Positions 51,420-59,783 of a stretch of 64,000 nucleotides of DNA are shown one piece after another. The DNA lies in assembly GCA_016718825.1 (NCBI GenBank), contig JADKCL010000025.1:10864-74863 (forward strand). The letters run 5' to 3'. Source of the DNA: Bacteroidota bacterium (GTDB lineage Bacteria > Bacteroidota > Bacteroidia > J057 > JADKCL01). Below the pieces are notes generated by a model. It ran no database searches, was not told where the DNA came from, and saw only the letters and a program-made list of their open reading frames with translations. The position numbers and the translations under genes are program-made. Every line of letters starts with the position of its first letter. Position 1 is the first letter of the stretch.

Positions 51420-51885
51420 ATAAATAAGAGAGGTGTTGAGCCAGCAAGCTACGAAAAAAGGGAAAAATGATTTTGGATTCGGGCTTGTAATCGTAGTCTT
51501 GTCCTGCTATCTTCGTAGAACGTTCCTTGAAGCAAAGGCGGCTTGCCGCCTCAATGATAAAGCCCACACTCGTGCCCGACATTGAATCGCCTCCTACAAA
51601 TTTTTCACTAGGCGACCAACTCAGGAGACTTAGAGCGGACCGCACCCGAGCAATCGGGACAACCGAAAGGTAACAGCGGATGGTCGAGGTCGCCGGCGTC
51701 GCCTTCCATGTCTTAAAGGGGGGCCGTTTAGGTTCCAGGTACTTGTGTGGGATTTTTGTTTTTGGTCGTCAAGGTTTTCGTCCAATCCGGGCTGAGGAAG
51801 CACAACCGCTTGGAACTGAAATCAACCGCTTGGCTTATTTCAAGTCCATCCGGTGCCAACTAGAAGCTGTACCCTTCGGCAAACC
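51420..51885. other. Gene-free region between the GH13 and membrane-protein genes
   Basis: No convincing protein. A perfect palindrome GGCGGCTTGCCGCC occurs at 51537-51550, the reverse complement of the one at 19458-19471. A 33-residue minus-strand frame at 51608-51709 contains PFGCPDCSG, a zinc-ribbon-like start that could be a transposase relic, but nothing confirms it. Confidence 0.5.
51537..51550. repeat. Palindrome GGCGGCTTGCCGCC
   Basis: Fourteen-base hairpin sequence; the reverse complement occurs at 19458-19471. Dispersed repeat. Confidence 0.6.
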
Positions 51886-52575
51886 TCAACGGTCAGACGC
51901 GTAAGAAGTTTTGAGATTGCCTTGAACCGGATTGGGGGTAATGGCGAGGTTTTTTTCTTTCTTTTCACCATTTGAATTCTTTTCAGTTTGCTCGCGACCA
52001 CTTTGGAGCATCTGATCGATGTAAAGGCGCAAATTCTGAGATTCGCCATTGTGTGGACGCATTCTCACATTTGGACCATTCTTGATTTGCAGATCAAAGC
52101 CTTGATCAAAATAGACGATTCCGCGCACTGATTCCCAAGAAATGGAGCGTTTTTGAAATGCGTATACCCGATAGCGTATGCCTTGGGAATCAAAATAGGC
52201 GTAGTGTCGAGGGTCGATCAGTGGTTGCAAAAGGCCAATGCCAATCAATCCATAGCAGAAGTACTGCATGGGGGTATGAAATGGGCTATAAGACAGCATG
52301 GTGGATGCGGTTGTCAGCCAAAGAAGCGCAAGGCCGCCAAGGGAGATCAGCAAGCCTGGCAAATACCTAAGGTGATGTCGCCATCTTTTTGGGACGGTAA
52401 ACCCTGCCATCAATAGCAAACCTGCCCCAATTGTCACGAGATTTTGCGTCAAATGGCCTTGGACATGCTCGTATTCGCGGAGAGCATTGCCGATCAAAAA
52501 GATGCCTACAACAGCTTGTGCCCACACATAAGCTTTTGTAGTACCTGATTTGAGGTACACTTTTAATCCGTTCAT
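51886..52575 (-). CDS. Membrane protein with a C-terminal PH-like domain
   Basis: This 229-residue protein has four membrane helices in the first 120 residues (YVWAQAVVGIFLIGNAL, LVTIGAGLLLMAGFTV, YLPGLLISLGGLALLWLTT, YFCYGLIGIGLLQPLI). A soluble beta-rich part follows (YAYFDSQGIRYRVYAFQKRSISWESVRGIVYFDQGFDLQIKNG), reminiscent of bacterial PH domains. A charged tail ends it. No operon partner. Function unknown. Confidence 0.65.
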   Translation of the reverse strand: MNGLKVYLKSGTTKAYVWAQAVVGIFLIGNALREYEHVQGHLTQNLVTIGAGLLLMAGFTVPKRWRHHLRYLPGLLISLGGLALLWLTTASTMLSYSPFHTPMQYFCYGLIGIGLLQPLIDPRHYAYFDSQGIRYRVYAFQKRSISWESVRGIVYFDQGFDLQIKNGPNVRMRPHNGESQNLRLYIDQMLQSGREQTEKNSNGEKKEKNLAITPNPVQGNLKTSYASDR

Positions 52576-53003
52576 TTAACTACTTCGCAAAGCGAACAAT
52601 TTAGTATCTAATTACTTTTTCCCGACTCAATTTACGAAACATTCATACCAAGCCAAATAAAATGCTGAATTATTGAAGTCATCCGATGGTTCTGACTTGA
52701 ATGGGATCAATTCTTACATCTTTCATTGCTCGCATGTAAGGCATTTGTCCATTCTCTAAGCAAAATGTGCTATATGTTTGGGTTTGAGGCTACCTGAATC
52801 GATTTAGGACATGCGTTTTGGACGCAAAGTGACAAATCTAGGGTGTTAGTCGGCCGAATGTTCTCATTTTGCCTTCGACTTTCTGCAAGGTAGCTTTATT
52901 CTTATCAGGGGCGGGTTGGATCGCCTCTGACCATGATTTCCTTTTTCGCTTTTTCTATTCCCCGGAACCATCCGGGGACGGTGAACTATTGACGTTACGC
53001 ACG
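52576..53003. other. Gene-free divergent intergenic region
   Basis: About 430 AT-rich bases between divergent genes. No repeat, RNA gene or perfect TAnnTTTG box was found. Confidence 0.5.
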
Positions 53004-54272
53004 ATGAAAACAAGAGTACTTTTCTGTCTGTTTTGCGCTTGCTTGGTCGCTGCCGGGTCATTTGGTCAAGGGGTCAATCTCATTGCAAATGGAGATTTTG
53101 AAAACATCGGAAGTCATCCTATTGGCCCGGGCGAACTGGACAATTCGATCAAATGGGCCAATTGCAATGGCAATACAGCCTTTCCTTATGGCACGCCCGA
53201 TCTATTTACCGCCGGCGGGTCTGGGGGTGCTCAATGGCCCAATACTTTTGCGGGAACGGTAGTGCCTCAATCAGGGACCGTACTCGCCGGGTTTATCACC
53301 AGCAATTTCTTTGTGCCTGATTTTCGCGAATACGTCAGCTATCATCTGGAAGGTCCCATGATCCCGGGAGAAACATATACCGTGTCTTTTTGGCTCACCA
53401 ATGGCTCTGCCAATTGGTACGGTGGCCGGGGATCCAACAACATCGGCGCCGCTTTTACTTTGGCTTCTCCTGCCCAGGCGTTGCATGAGCCCCTGCTTTC
53501 CGTCGCGCCACAACTTGAACTTACAAGTATCATCCACCATATCGATTGGCAACAATACACCTTTACTTTCTCGCCTTCCCAGGCATTTGAACACCTGACG
53601 ATCGGCAACTTCCGGGATGATGCCAACACAAGCATTGGCACTTTTACTCCTGGATCGGGAGTGGCCTACTACTTCATTGATAATGTTACCGTGACCGCTG
53701 TGGCCCCACTGCCGGTAGCAATCCTCGATTTGCATCAAATCGATAACCATGCTAAAATGGAGTTGGCTTGGACTTTGCCACAATCCATCGTTGGTGATGC
53801 GCTGCAACTTGAGCGCTCCATGGATCAGAAGGATTTTGTTTTGGTGGAGGATTTTGGGCGCGTCGATGCGCCTGAATTGGCGACGCATTTTGTGGACGAG
53901 GACGCATTGCCGGGACGCCCGTACTTCTACAGGCTACGTGATGTCAATGCCAACGGTGCTGTCACCTACTCCAACACGGTTTACGCCGAGTTTGGTGAGC
54001 CAAAGGGATTCATTGCTGGCAATGTTTATCCCAGTCCGGCCCAAGACCTCTTTGCGCTCGAATTTACTGCGTTGGCGAATGGTGACCTGAACATGCGGCT
54101 TTTTGATACTGCAGGTCGGTTGATGGATGCGCAAACCCAGTCATTGGTCGCTGGTCAGCAAAGCAACGCCTATACCTTGCCGGAAGGTTTGGCTGCCGGC
54201 ATCTACCATATCGTGTTTGACTTTGCCGGCGAAGCGTTTTCGCGCAAGGTGGTTGTTTCCGAATCGAAATAG
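53004..54272 (+). CDS. Secreted protein with T9SS C-terminal sorting domain (second)
   Basis: This 422-residue protein has a signal peptide (VLFCLFCACLVAAGSFGQ), then a jelly-roll-like, possibly carbohydrate-binding domain (LIANGDFENIGSHPIG, ETYTVSFWLTNGSANW, YYFIDNVTVTAV). From about residue 235 a fibronectin-like segment follows (ALQLERSMDQKDFVLVEDF, PYFYRLRDVNANGAVTYS). The end (NVYPSPAQDLFALEF, LAAGIYHIVFDFAGEAFSRKVVV) is a type A T9SS sorting domain. It has the same domain order as the protein at 20029-21048. ATG at 53004 was chosen, since the signal peptide begins there. Confidence 0.87.
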   Translation: MKTRVLFCLFCACLVAAGSFGQGVNLIANGDFENIGSHPIGPGELDNSIKWANCNGNTAFPYGTPDLFTAGGSGGAQWPNTFAGTVVPQSGTVLAGFITSNFFVPDFREYVSYHLEGPMIPGETYTVSFWLTNGSANWYGGRGSNNIGAAFTLASPAQALHEPLLSVAPQLELTSIIHHIDWQQYTFTFSPSQAFEHLTIGNFRDDANTSIGTFTPGSGVAYYFIDNVTVTAVAPLPVAILDLHQIDNHAKMELAWTLPQSIVGDALQLERSMDQKDFVLVEDFGRVDAPELATHFVDEDALPGRPYFYRLRDVNANGAVTYSNTVYAEFGEPKGFIAGNVYPSPAQDLFALEFTALANGDLNMRLFDTAGRLMDAQTQSLVAGQQSNAYTLPEGLAAGIYHIVFDFAGEAFSRKVVVSESK

Positions 54273-54286
54273 AAGGTCTGCAAACA

Positions 54287-55393
54287 TCAGTTTCCGGTCT
54301 TGCGGCGCCAAGCGGCACGTAACACGACCACACGGTCATAACTTTTGATGCCGCCTTGCACACCCTGTGCATTGAGGTAGGCATTGTTGACTTTGTTCCC
54401 CAATTCTGAAATTTTGCCGTGGTAGCGCTGATAGTTATTGTAATTGGCCTTCAAGTCGGCTTTGATTCCCGGGTCCATCGTGGCCACGAGCATTTTTGAC
54501 ATGAGTGGATCCACCTCACCCAAGGCGTTTACCAGATGACCCCAATAGCCGATTTGTCCCGAATAGCGCACAAATGGATCGTCGCTGAGTCCGCAGGCGA
54601 CCATGCCGATGAAGTTGCAGGTGCCTTCGTCGCCAAATCCGCAAGCATGGGACATCTCGTGGGCCATCGTGAAGGGGATTTTTTGCGGAGTTTGAGCTCC
54701 CGTGACATTGCCTTCGCCTGTAAAAGGATTGTAAATACCGGAAATTCCGATGCGTAGCATCCATCCACCAGGTTGGATCATCCTTCCCCGGATGCGGCCG
54801 TGCATCGGGTAGCCCATCTTGGCCATCGCCTTTCCGACACATGTGCGCACTTCATCCTCCAGGTTTGCGGGCAACATTTCCCGGTTCACGGAATCCGCGG
54901 TGATTCCCGGAATCGAGGCGCGGTCCAATTCGGCCAATCTCCCTGCCCATTCAGCCTCCAAACAGAGTGTTTCGACATCCAGCGAATCCAGTTGCAGGCC
55001 CAAGTGTTGCTCAATGGGAACCCGTTTGTAGTTGAATCCCCAGAGAACGAAGAAAAAAAACAAGGCTGCGCCGGCAAATCCAAAAATGTTTGTGGCTGCC
55101 TTTTGCAGTCTTTTTTTGATCGGCAACTTGGGCTGTCGACGGTTGCGCACCACTTTTCGGATCCAGTAGGCAATGATTCCAATGATCAGCAAATAGGAAA
55201 ACGGAAACGGACACCAGCCGATGGTATAGTCCAGCAAATAACGTACGCCGACGAAAAAACCCTTCGAATAAACGCTTTCGACCACATTGGGCATCCATCC
55301 GGCAAGGATTCGCAGGAACAAAACCAACAATCCAAGGCAGGCAAAAATCCCTGAACGGGTACGAAGGGCGGCAATGAGGGTCCTAAATTGCAT
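54287..55393 (-). CDS. DUF3810-family membrane protein with HExxH-like motif
   Basis: This 368-residue protein has three N-terminal membrane helices (GIFACLGLLVLFLRILAGW, LLIIGIIAYWI, FGFAGAALFFFFVLWGF) and a soluble domain. The motif FTMAHEMSHACGFGDEGTCNF near residue 245 has H-E-x-x-H and a further Glu, as in zinc metallopeptidases; this is the DUF3810 family. No substrate is known. It converges with the T9SS gene downstream and diverges from sdhC upstream. Confidence 0.85.
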   Translation of the reverse strand: MQFRTLIAALRTRSGIFACLGLLVLFLRILAGWMPNVVESVYSKGFFVGVRYLLDYTIGWCPFPFSYLLIIGIIAYWIRKVVRNRRQPKLPIKKRLQKAATNIFGFAGAALFFFFVLWGFNYKRVPIEQHLGLQLDSLDVETLCLEAEWAGRLAELDRASIPGITADSVNREMLPANLEDEVRTCVGKAMAKMGYPMHGRIRGRMIQPGGWMLRIGISGIYNPFTGEGNVTGAQTPQKIPFTMAHEMSHACGFGDEGTCNFIGMVACGLSDDPFVRYSGQIGYWGHLVNALGEVDPLMSKMLVATMDPGIKADLKANYNNYQRYHGKISELGNKVNNAYLNAQGVQGGIKSYDRVVVLRAAWRRKTGN

Positions 55394-55512
55394 TTCCAGG
55401 CAAACAACCTTTTCGCAACGAAGTTAAGCAAACATGGAGAAGCGATGGTCCAAGGAATCGGAAAGAATGGGGTCCCCGCAGCAAAACTTAGCGGATACTT
55501 GTATTTCATTCC

Positions 55513-55543
55513 TTGACATTCGTTTTTTCCAAACCTAACTTTG
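55513..55543 (+). promoter_or_regulatory. Promoter of the sdhCAB operon
   Basis: TTGACA (TTG at 55513-55515), 20 bases, then TAACTTTG (55536-55543), a perfect Bacteroidota TTG/TAnnTTTG promoter. The sdhC ATG is at 55587, giving a leader of about 35-40 bases. Confidence 0.78.
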
Positions 55544-55586
55544 GCCGGTCTAAGTAATGTGGTGACAGGAGTCATTTCCACGTATT

Positions 55587-56321
55587 ATGAAAAAATTACT
55601 ATCGACTTTTTCTTACTCAATCGGGAAAAAGATGGTCATGGGTCTCACAGGACTCTTTTTGATCGTATTTCTGGTTGTGCACTTGATTGGTAACTTGTTG
55701 TTGCTCAGTGGACCTGCAGCATTCAATCAGTATGCCGAGTTCATGGCTACGAGCCCGCTCATCCGTGCATCGGAGTTTATCTTGTTTGGCGGACTGATCT
55801 TCCACATCGTGGATGGTTTGAGGCTCAAGATGCAAAACGCCAAGGCACGCCCAGTGGGCTATGCGGTAAGCAGCGGCACCAAAAATGCCAGTTGGTTCAG
55901 CAAAAACATGGCGATGACGGGGTCCGTACTCCTTATTTTCCTTATTCTTCACCTGATTTCCTTCTTTCTCAAGGCGCGCTTTGGGGTGGATGTGAATTTT
56001 GGCGTGGATTCCGGGAAGTGGGAAGGCCCTTGGGTCGGAACCGCTGAATATGGGCTCCATCCGGAGAATACTTACAGCTTGTGGCACAAAACCGCTTGGC
56101 TGTTCAGCATTCCTTGGTATGCCGCGCTCAACATCGTCGCGATGATCGCCGTGATGATGCACTTGCTGCATGGATTCCAGAGTGCCTTTCAGACCCTTGG
56201 TTTGAACCATCCGAAGTACACGCCCCTGATCAAGGCTTTGGGCTACGGCTACGCCGTGCTCGTGCCTGCAGGATTCTGCGTCATTCCAATCGCATTCTTG
56301 ATCAACCCAATACACGGATAA
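55587..56321 (+). CDS. sdhC: Succinate dehydrogenase/fumarate reductase cytochrome b subunit
   Basis: This 244-residue protein has five membrane helices (MGLTGLFLIVFLVVHLIGNLLLL; SEFILFGGLIFHIVDGLRL; GSVLLIFLILHLISFFL; ALNIVAMIAVMMHLLHGFQSAF; YAVLVPAGFCVIPIAFLI). His residues inside helices (VVHLIG, LIFHIV, LILHLI, MMHLLHG) are the expected haem b ligands of the B-type anchor (as in Wolinella and Bacillus). It carries electrons between the flavoprotein complex and quinone in the inner membrane. It is the first gene of the operon, with SdhA three bases downstream. The promoter lies at 55513-55543. Confidence 0.93.
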   Translation: MKKLLSTFSYSIGKKMVMGLTGLFLIVFLVVHLIGNLLLLSGPAAFNQYAEFMATSPLIRASEFILFGGLIFHIVDGLRLKMQNAKARPVGYAVSSGTKNASWFSKNMAMTGSVLLIFLILHLISFFLKARFGVDVNFGVDSGKWEGPWVGTAEYGLHPENTYSLWHKTAWLFSIPWYAALNIVAMIAVMMHLLHGFQSAFQTLGLNHPKYTPLIKALGYGYAVLVPAGFCVIPIAFLINPIHG

Positions 56322-56324
56322 GCT

Positions 56325-58259
56325 ATGAGTCTGGATAAGAAAGATAAGCTTGATTCCAAAATTCCGCACGGCCCGTTGGTCGACAAATGGTCGGAATACA
56401 AAGGTCACGTACCGCTCGTGAGCCCTGCCAATAAGCTCAAGCTCGACATCATCGTCGTGGGCACGGGTTTGGCTGGCGCTTCAGCAGCAGCGAGCTTGGC
56501 CGAATTGGGTTACAATGTCAAGGCATTTTGCTTTCAGGATAGCGCCCGTCGCGCGCACTCGATTGCTGCCCAAGGCGGTATCAATGCTGCCAAAAACTAC
56601 AGAAATGACGGCGATAGCACCTATCGTCTGTTTTATGATACCATCAAAGGCGGTGACTACCGTGCCCGCGAAGGCAACGTCTTCCGCCTTGCAGAGGTGA
56701 GCGCAGCCATCATCGACCAATGCGTCGCCCAAGGCGTGCCCTTTGCCCGCGAATACGGCGGCTTGCTCGACAACCGCTCCTTCGGTGGGGTTCAGGTGAG
56801 CCGTACGTTTTATGCCCGTGGTCAAACCGGACAGCAATTGTTGCTCGGCGCCTACTCTGCCCTCGCCCGCCAAGTCGGCGCCGGCAAGGTCAAGATGTAC
56901 AACCGCCACGAGCTCATGGACATCGTCAAGATCGACGGCGTCGCCCGCGGCATCATTGCCCGCAACTTGGTCACCGGCGAAGTCGAGCGCCATGGCGCCC
57001 ATGCCGTCCTGCTCTGCACCGGCGGCTATGGCAACGTGTTCTTCTTGAGCACCAATGCCATGGGCAGCAACGTGAGTGCCGCTTGGAAGGCTCACAAACG
57101 CGGCGCATTCTTCGGAAATCCCTGCTTCGTGCAGATTCACCCGACTTGCATTCCCGTTTCAGGCGACTACCAAAGCAAGCTCACGCTCATGTCGGAGTCC
57201 TTGCGCAACGACGGCCGTGTTTGGGTGCCCAAAGCCAAGGGCGACAAACGCAAACCTGTCGACATTCCAGAAGAGGAAAGAGACTATTATTTGGAGCGCC
57301 GCTATCCTGCCTTCGGCAACTTGGTGCCGCGTGACGTGGCAAGCCGTGCTGCCAAAAAGGTTTGCGACGAAGGTTATGGCGTAGGCCCATCCGGCTTGGC
57401 CGTGAACCTCGACTTTGCAACAGCGATCAAACGTTTGGGCAAGGATGTCGTGGCCGAGCGCTATGGCAACCTCTTCGAAATGTATGAGAAGATCACCGGC
57501 GAAGATCCTTATCAGACGCCGATGCGCATCTATCCCGCGATCCACTACACGATGGGCGGACTCTGGGTCGACTACGAATTGAGCACCACCGTTCCGGGTT
57601 TGTATGCCTTGGGCGAAGCGAATTTCAGCGACCATGGCGCCAACCGTTTGGGTGCTTCGGCACTCATGCAGGGCTTGGCGGATGGTTATTTTGTGATTCC
57701 TTACACGATTGGCAACTTCTTGAGCACGCAGATTCGCACGCCCAAGATCGACACCAATCAGAAGGAATTTGCCGACGCTGAAAAAGAAGTTGTGGACCGC
57801 ATCAACCGTTTGATGAGCATCAAAGGGACGCTGTCGGTCGATGATTTGCACAAACGTCTCGGCAAAGTGATGTGGGACGAATGCGGGATGTCGCGCAGCG
57901 AAGAAGGTTTGCGCAAAGCCCGCCGCGAAATCGCACAGATCAAGGAAGATTTCTGGAAGCATCTGCGCATTCCAGGGGATTCCAAGAGCTTCAATCCCGA
58001 ATTGGACAAGGCCGGCCGCGTGGCTGACTTCATCGAGTTGGGCCAATTGATGGTCGAGGATGCCCTTCACCGCCTCGAAAGCTGTGGGGGTCACTTCCGC
58101 GAAGAGTATCAAACGCCGGATGGTGAAACCCTGCGCGATGATCAGAATTTCAAATATGTCGCTGCTTGGGAATACATGGGCGAAGGATTGGATCCGCAGC
58201 TGCACAAGGAAGACCTTATTTATGAGGAAGTCGAGATCAAGGATAGGAGCTACAAATAA
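56325..58259 (+). CDS. sdhA: Succinate dehydrogenase/fumarate reductase flavoprotein subunit
   Basis: This 644-residue protein has an FAD-binding start (IIVVGTGLAGASAAASLAELG near residue 46), the RRAHSIAAQGGINAAKNY motif near 83 with the His that covalently holds FAD, and the substrate-binding end GEANFSDHGANRLGASALMQG near 430. The C-terminal helical and capping regions follow. It oxidises succinate to fumarate (or the reverse) on the cytoplasmic side of the membrane. It lies between SdhC and SdhB, tightly packed (gaps of three and nine bases). Confidence 0.95.
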   Translation: MSLDKKDKLDSKIPHGPLVDKWSEYKGHVPLVSPANKLKLDIIVVGTGLAGASAAASLAELGYNVKAFCFQDSARRAHSIAAQGGINAAKNYRNDGDSTYRLFYDTIKGGDYRAREGNVFRLAEVSAAIIDQCVAQGVPFAREYGGLLDNRSFGGVQVSRTFYARGQTGQQLLLGAYSALARQVGAGKVKMYNRHELMDIVKIDGVARGIIARNLVTGEVERHGAHAVLLCTGGYGNVFFLSTNAMGSNVSAAWKAHKRGAFFGNPCFVQIHPTCIPVSGDYQSKLTLMSESLRNDGRVWVPKAKGDKRKPVDIPEEERDYYLERRYPAFGNLVPRDVASRAAKKVCDEGYGVGPSGLAVNLDFATAIKRLGKDVVAERYGNLFEMYEKITGEDPYQTPMRIYPAIHYTMGGLWVDYELSTTVPGLYALGEANFSDHGANRLGASALMQGLADGYFVIPYTIGNFLSTQIRTPKIDTNQKEFADAEKEVVDRINRLMSIKGTLSVDDLHKRLGKVMWDECGMSRSEEGLRKARREIAQIKEDFWKHLRIPGDSKSFNPELDKAGRVADFIELGQLMVEDALHRLESCGGHFREEYQTPDGETLRDDQNFKYVAAWEYMGEGLDPQLHKEDLIYEEVEIKDRSYK

Positions 58260-58268
58260 GCGAAGTCT

Positions 58269-59018
58269 ATGAAACTGACACTGAAAGTCTGGAGACAGAA
58301 AAATAATCAAGACAAAGGCGGCTTTGAGACCTATCAGCTCGATGGGGTAAGTGAGCACATGTCATTTTTGGAAATGATGGATGTGCTGAATGAGAAGCTC
58401 ATCAAGGATGGTAAGGATCCTGTTGCCTTTGACCATGATTGCCGTGAAGGCATCTGTGGCGCTTGCAGCATGGTCATCGACGGGCGGCCGCATGGTCCCA
58501 ACGACCTTACTACCACCTGCCAACTTCACATGCGCTATTACAAAAATGGCGATACGATCACGATCGAGCCATTCCGGGCCAAGGCGTTCCCTGTCGTCAA
58601 GGATTTGGTCGTGGACCGAGGTTCTTTTGACAGGATCATCAACGCCGGGGGTTACATTTCGGTGAGCACGGGTCAGGCCGTGGAGGCGAATTCGTTGCCG
58701 GTTCCGAAGCACGATGCCGATGAGGCAATGGATGCAGCGACCTGTATCGGTTGTGGAGCTTGCGTTGCAAGCTGCGTCAATGCCTCGGCGATGCTGTTTG
58801 TAAGTGCGAAGATCGCCCACCTAGCTTTGTTGCCGCAAGGCAAGCCTGAGCGTGACCTGCGCGTGCAGAAAATGGTGGAGCAGATGGATGCAGAAGGCTT
58901 CGGCAATTGCTCCAACACGGGCGCCTGTGCCGTAGAATGCCCCAAAGGCATTTCTTTGAGCAATATCGCCAAGCTCAACCGCGAGTTTTACCGCTCCAAG
59001 CTCGCTTCCAAATTGTGA
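58269..59018 (+). CDS. sdhB: Succinate dehydrogenase/fumarate reductase iron-sulphur subunit
   Basis: This 249-residue protein has three cluster motifs: DCREGICGACSMVIDG with TTCQL (2Fe-2S) near residue 58, CIGCGACVASCVNASAM near 158 (4Fe-4S, then the 3Fe-4S site), and CSNTGACAVECPKGI near 216. It passes electrons from the flavin to the haem/quinone subunit. It is the last gene of the operon; a probable terminator follows at 59032-59066. Confidence 0.94.
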   Translation: MKLTLKVWRQKNNQDKGGFETYQLDGVSEHMSFLEMMDVLNEKLIKDGKDPVAFDHDCREGICGACSMVIDGRPHGPNDLTTTCQLHMRYYKNGDTITIEPFRAKAFPVVKDLVVDRGSFDRIINAGGYISVSTGQAVEANSLPVPKHDADEAMDAATCIGCGACVASCVNASAMLFVSAKIAHLALLPQGKPERDLRVQKMVEQMDAEGFGNCSNTGACAVECPKGISLSNIAKLNREFYRSKLASKL

Positions 59019-59031
59019 AACAAAACCCCTG

Positions 59032-59066
59032 ACGGGTAGCCGAAGGCGGGAAGTGTTACCCGTTTT
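59032..59066 (+). terminator. Possible terminator after sdhB
   Basis: ACGGGTA (59032-59038) pairs with TACCCGT (59057-59063), followed by TTTT. The 18-base loop makes it weaker than a classic terminator, and it may only partly stop transcription into the next gene. Confidence 0.5.
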
Positions 59067-59096
59067 CATTTCTAAAGAATTGAAATCTAGGAAAGA

Positions 59097-59594
59097 ATGA
59101 AAAGAATAGCCTTTGCGATTTGCATGCTGTTGTTCACCGCATCTGTGGCGATGAGTCAGGATGCTGCAACCGAGTCCAAAACCCAGGAAGTGGCAGCCAT
59201 CATCGATGAGCATACGCCCGTTTTGGAAGAATTTGCAGTGAAATTGGGCGAACACAAAACCCACTTGGACGAGCGTATCATTGTGCTCAAGTACCACAAA
59301 ACCAACAAAGAGGTCCAAGAGGCTTCACGTTTGGTCGTTACCAACACCGAGACGTATTATCAGAGTGTGGTGCTGAAAGTACAACAGTTTGAGTCGCAGT
59401 GGTTTGATCAAACCCGCAACATCATCGCCATCTACACCAAATACGGTGAGCTGCGCGAAGCAAGCGGCGGCGGTGCCAACGACCTTCAAAACTTCGTCGA
59501 CAAGCATCTCCACTATCTGGATTTGCTGGAGAATATCAAAAGCGACTTGATCGGGGTCTATACGGACCTGACGACGATCAAAAACGCGATCTAA
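59097..59594 (+). CDS. Exported helical protein, unknown
   Basis: This 165-residue protein has a signal peptide (FAICMLLFTASVAMSQ). The mature part is helical, with charged heptads (EEFAVKLGEHKTHLDERIIVLKYHKTNKE; TYYQSVVLKVQQFESQWFDQ) and a helix at the end (YLDLLENIKSDLIGVYTDL). It is probably periplasmic. No family recognised. It is 78 bases after sdhB on the same strand and before a strong terminator, so it could belong to the same transcript. Confidence 0.7.
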   Translation: MKRIAFAICMLLFTASVAMSQDAATESKTQEVAAIIDEHTPVLEEFAVKLGEHKTHLDERIIVLKYHKTNKEVQEASRLVVTNTETYYQSVVLKVQQFESQWFDQTRNIIAIYTKYGELREASGGGANDLQNFVDKHLHYLDLLENIKSDLIGVYTDLTTIKNAI

Positions 59595-59613
59595 GGCATC
59601 CGTGATGCTATTG

Positions 59614-59646
59614 AAAAGGCAGTTCCATCATCGGGACTGCCTTTTT
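59614..59646 (+). terminator. Intrinsic terminator
   Basis: AAAGGCAGTTCC (59615-59626) pairs with GGGACTGCCTTT (59633-59644) with one wobble, around a six-base loop, and the stem runs into TTTTT. It ends the sdh-59097 transcript. Confidence 0.8.
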
Positions 59647-59783
59647 AGCTTGCATCCATTCGATGGCTTTAAGCAGGTGGGCAAGGGCAATCGCAAAGCA
59701 ATTCCATGGACCCGATCAAATCGTAAATCTTGAAATTTGCTGCGTCAAATTCGAAGAAATGAACGCAGCAAAGCCGTTACGGC

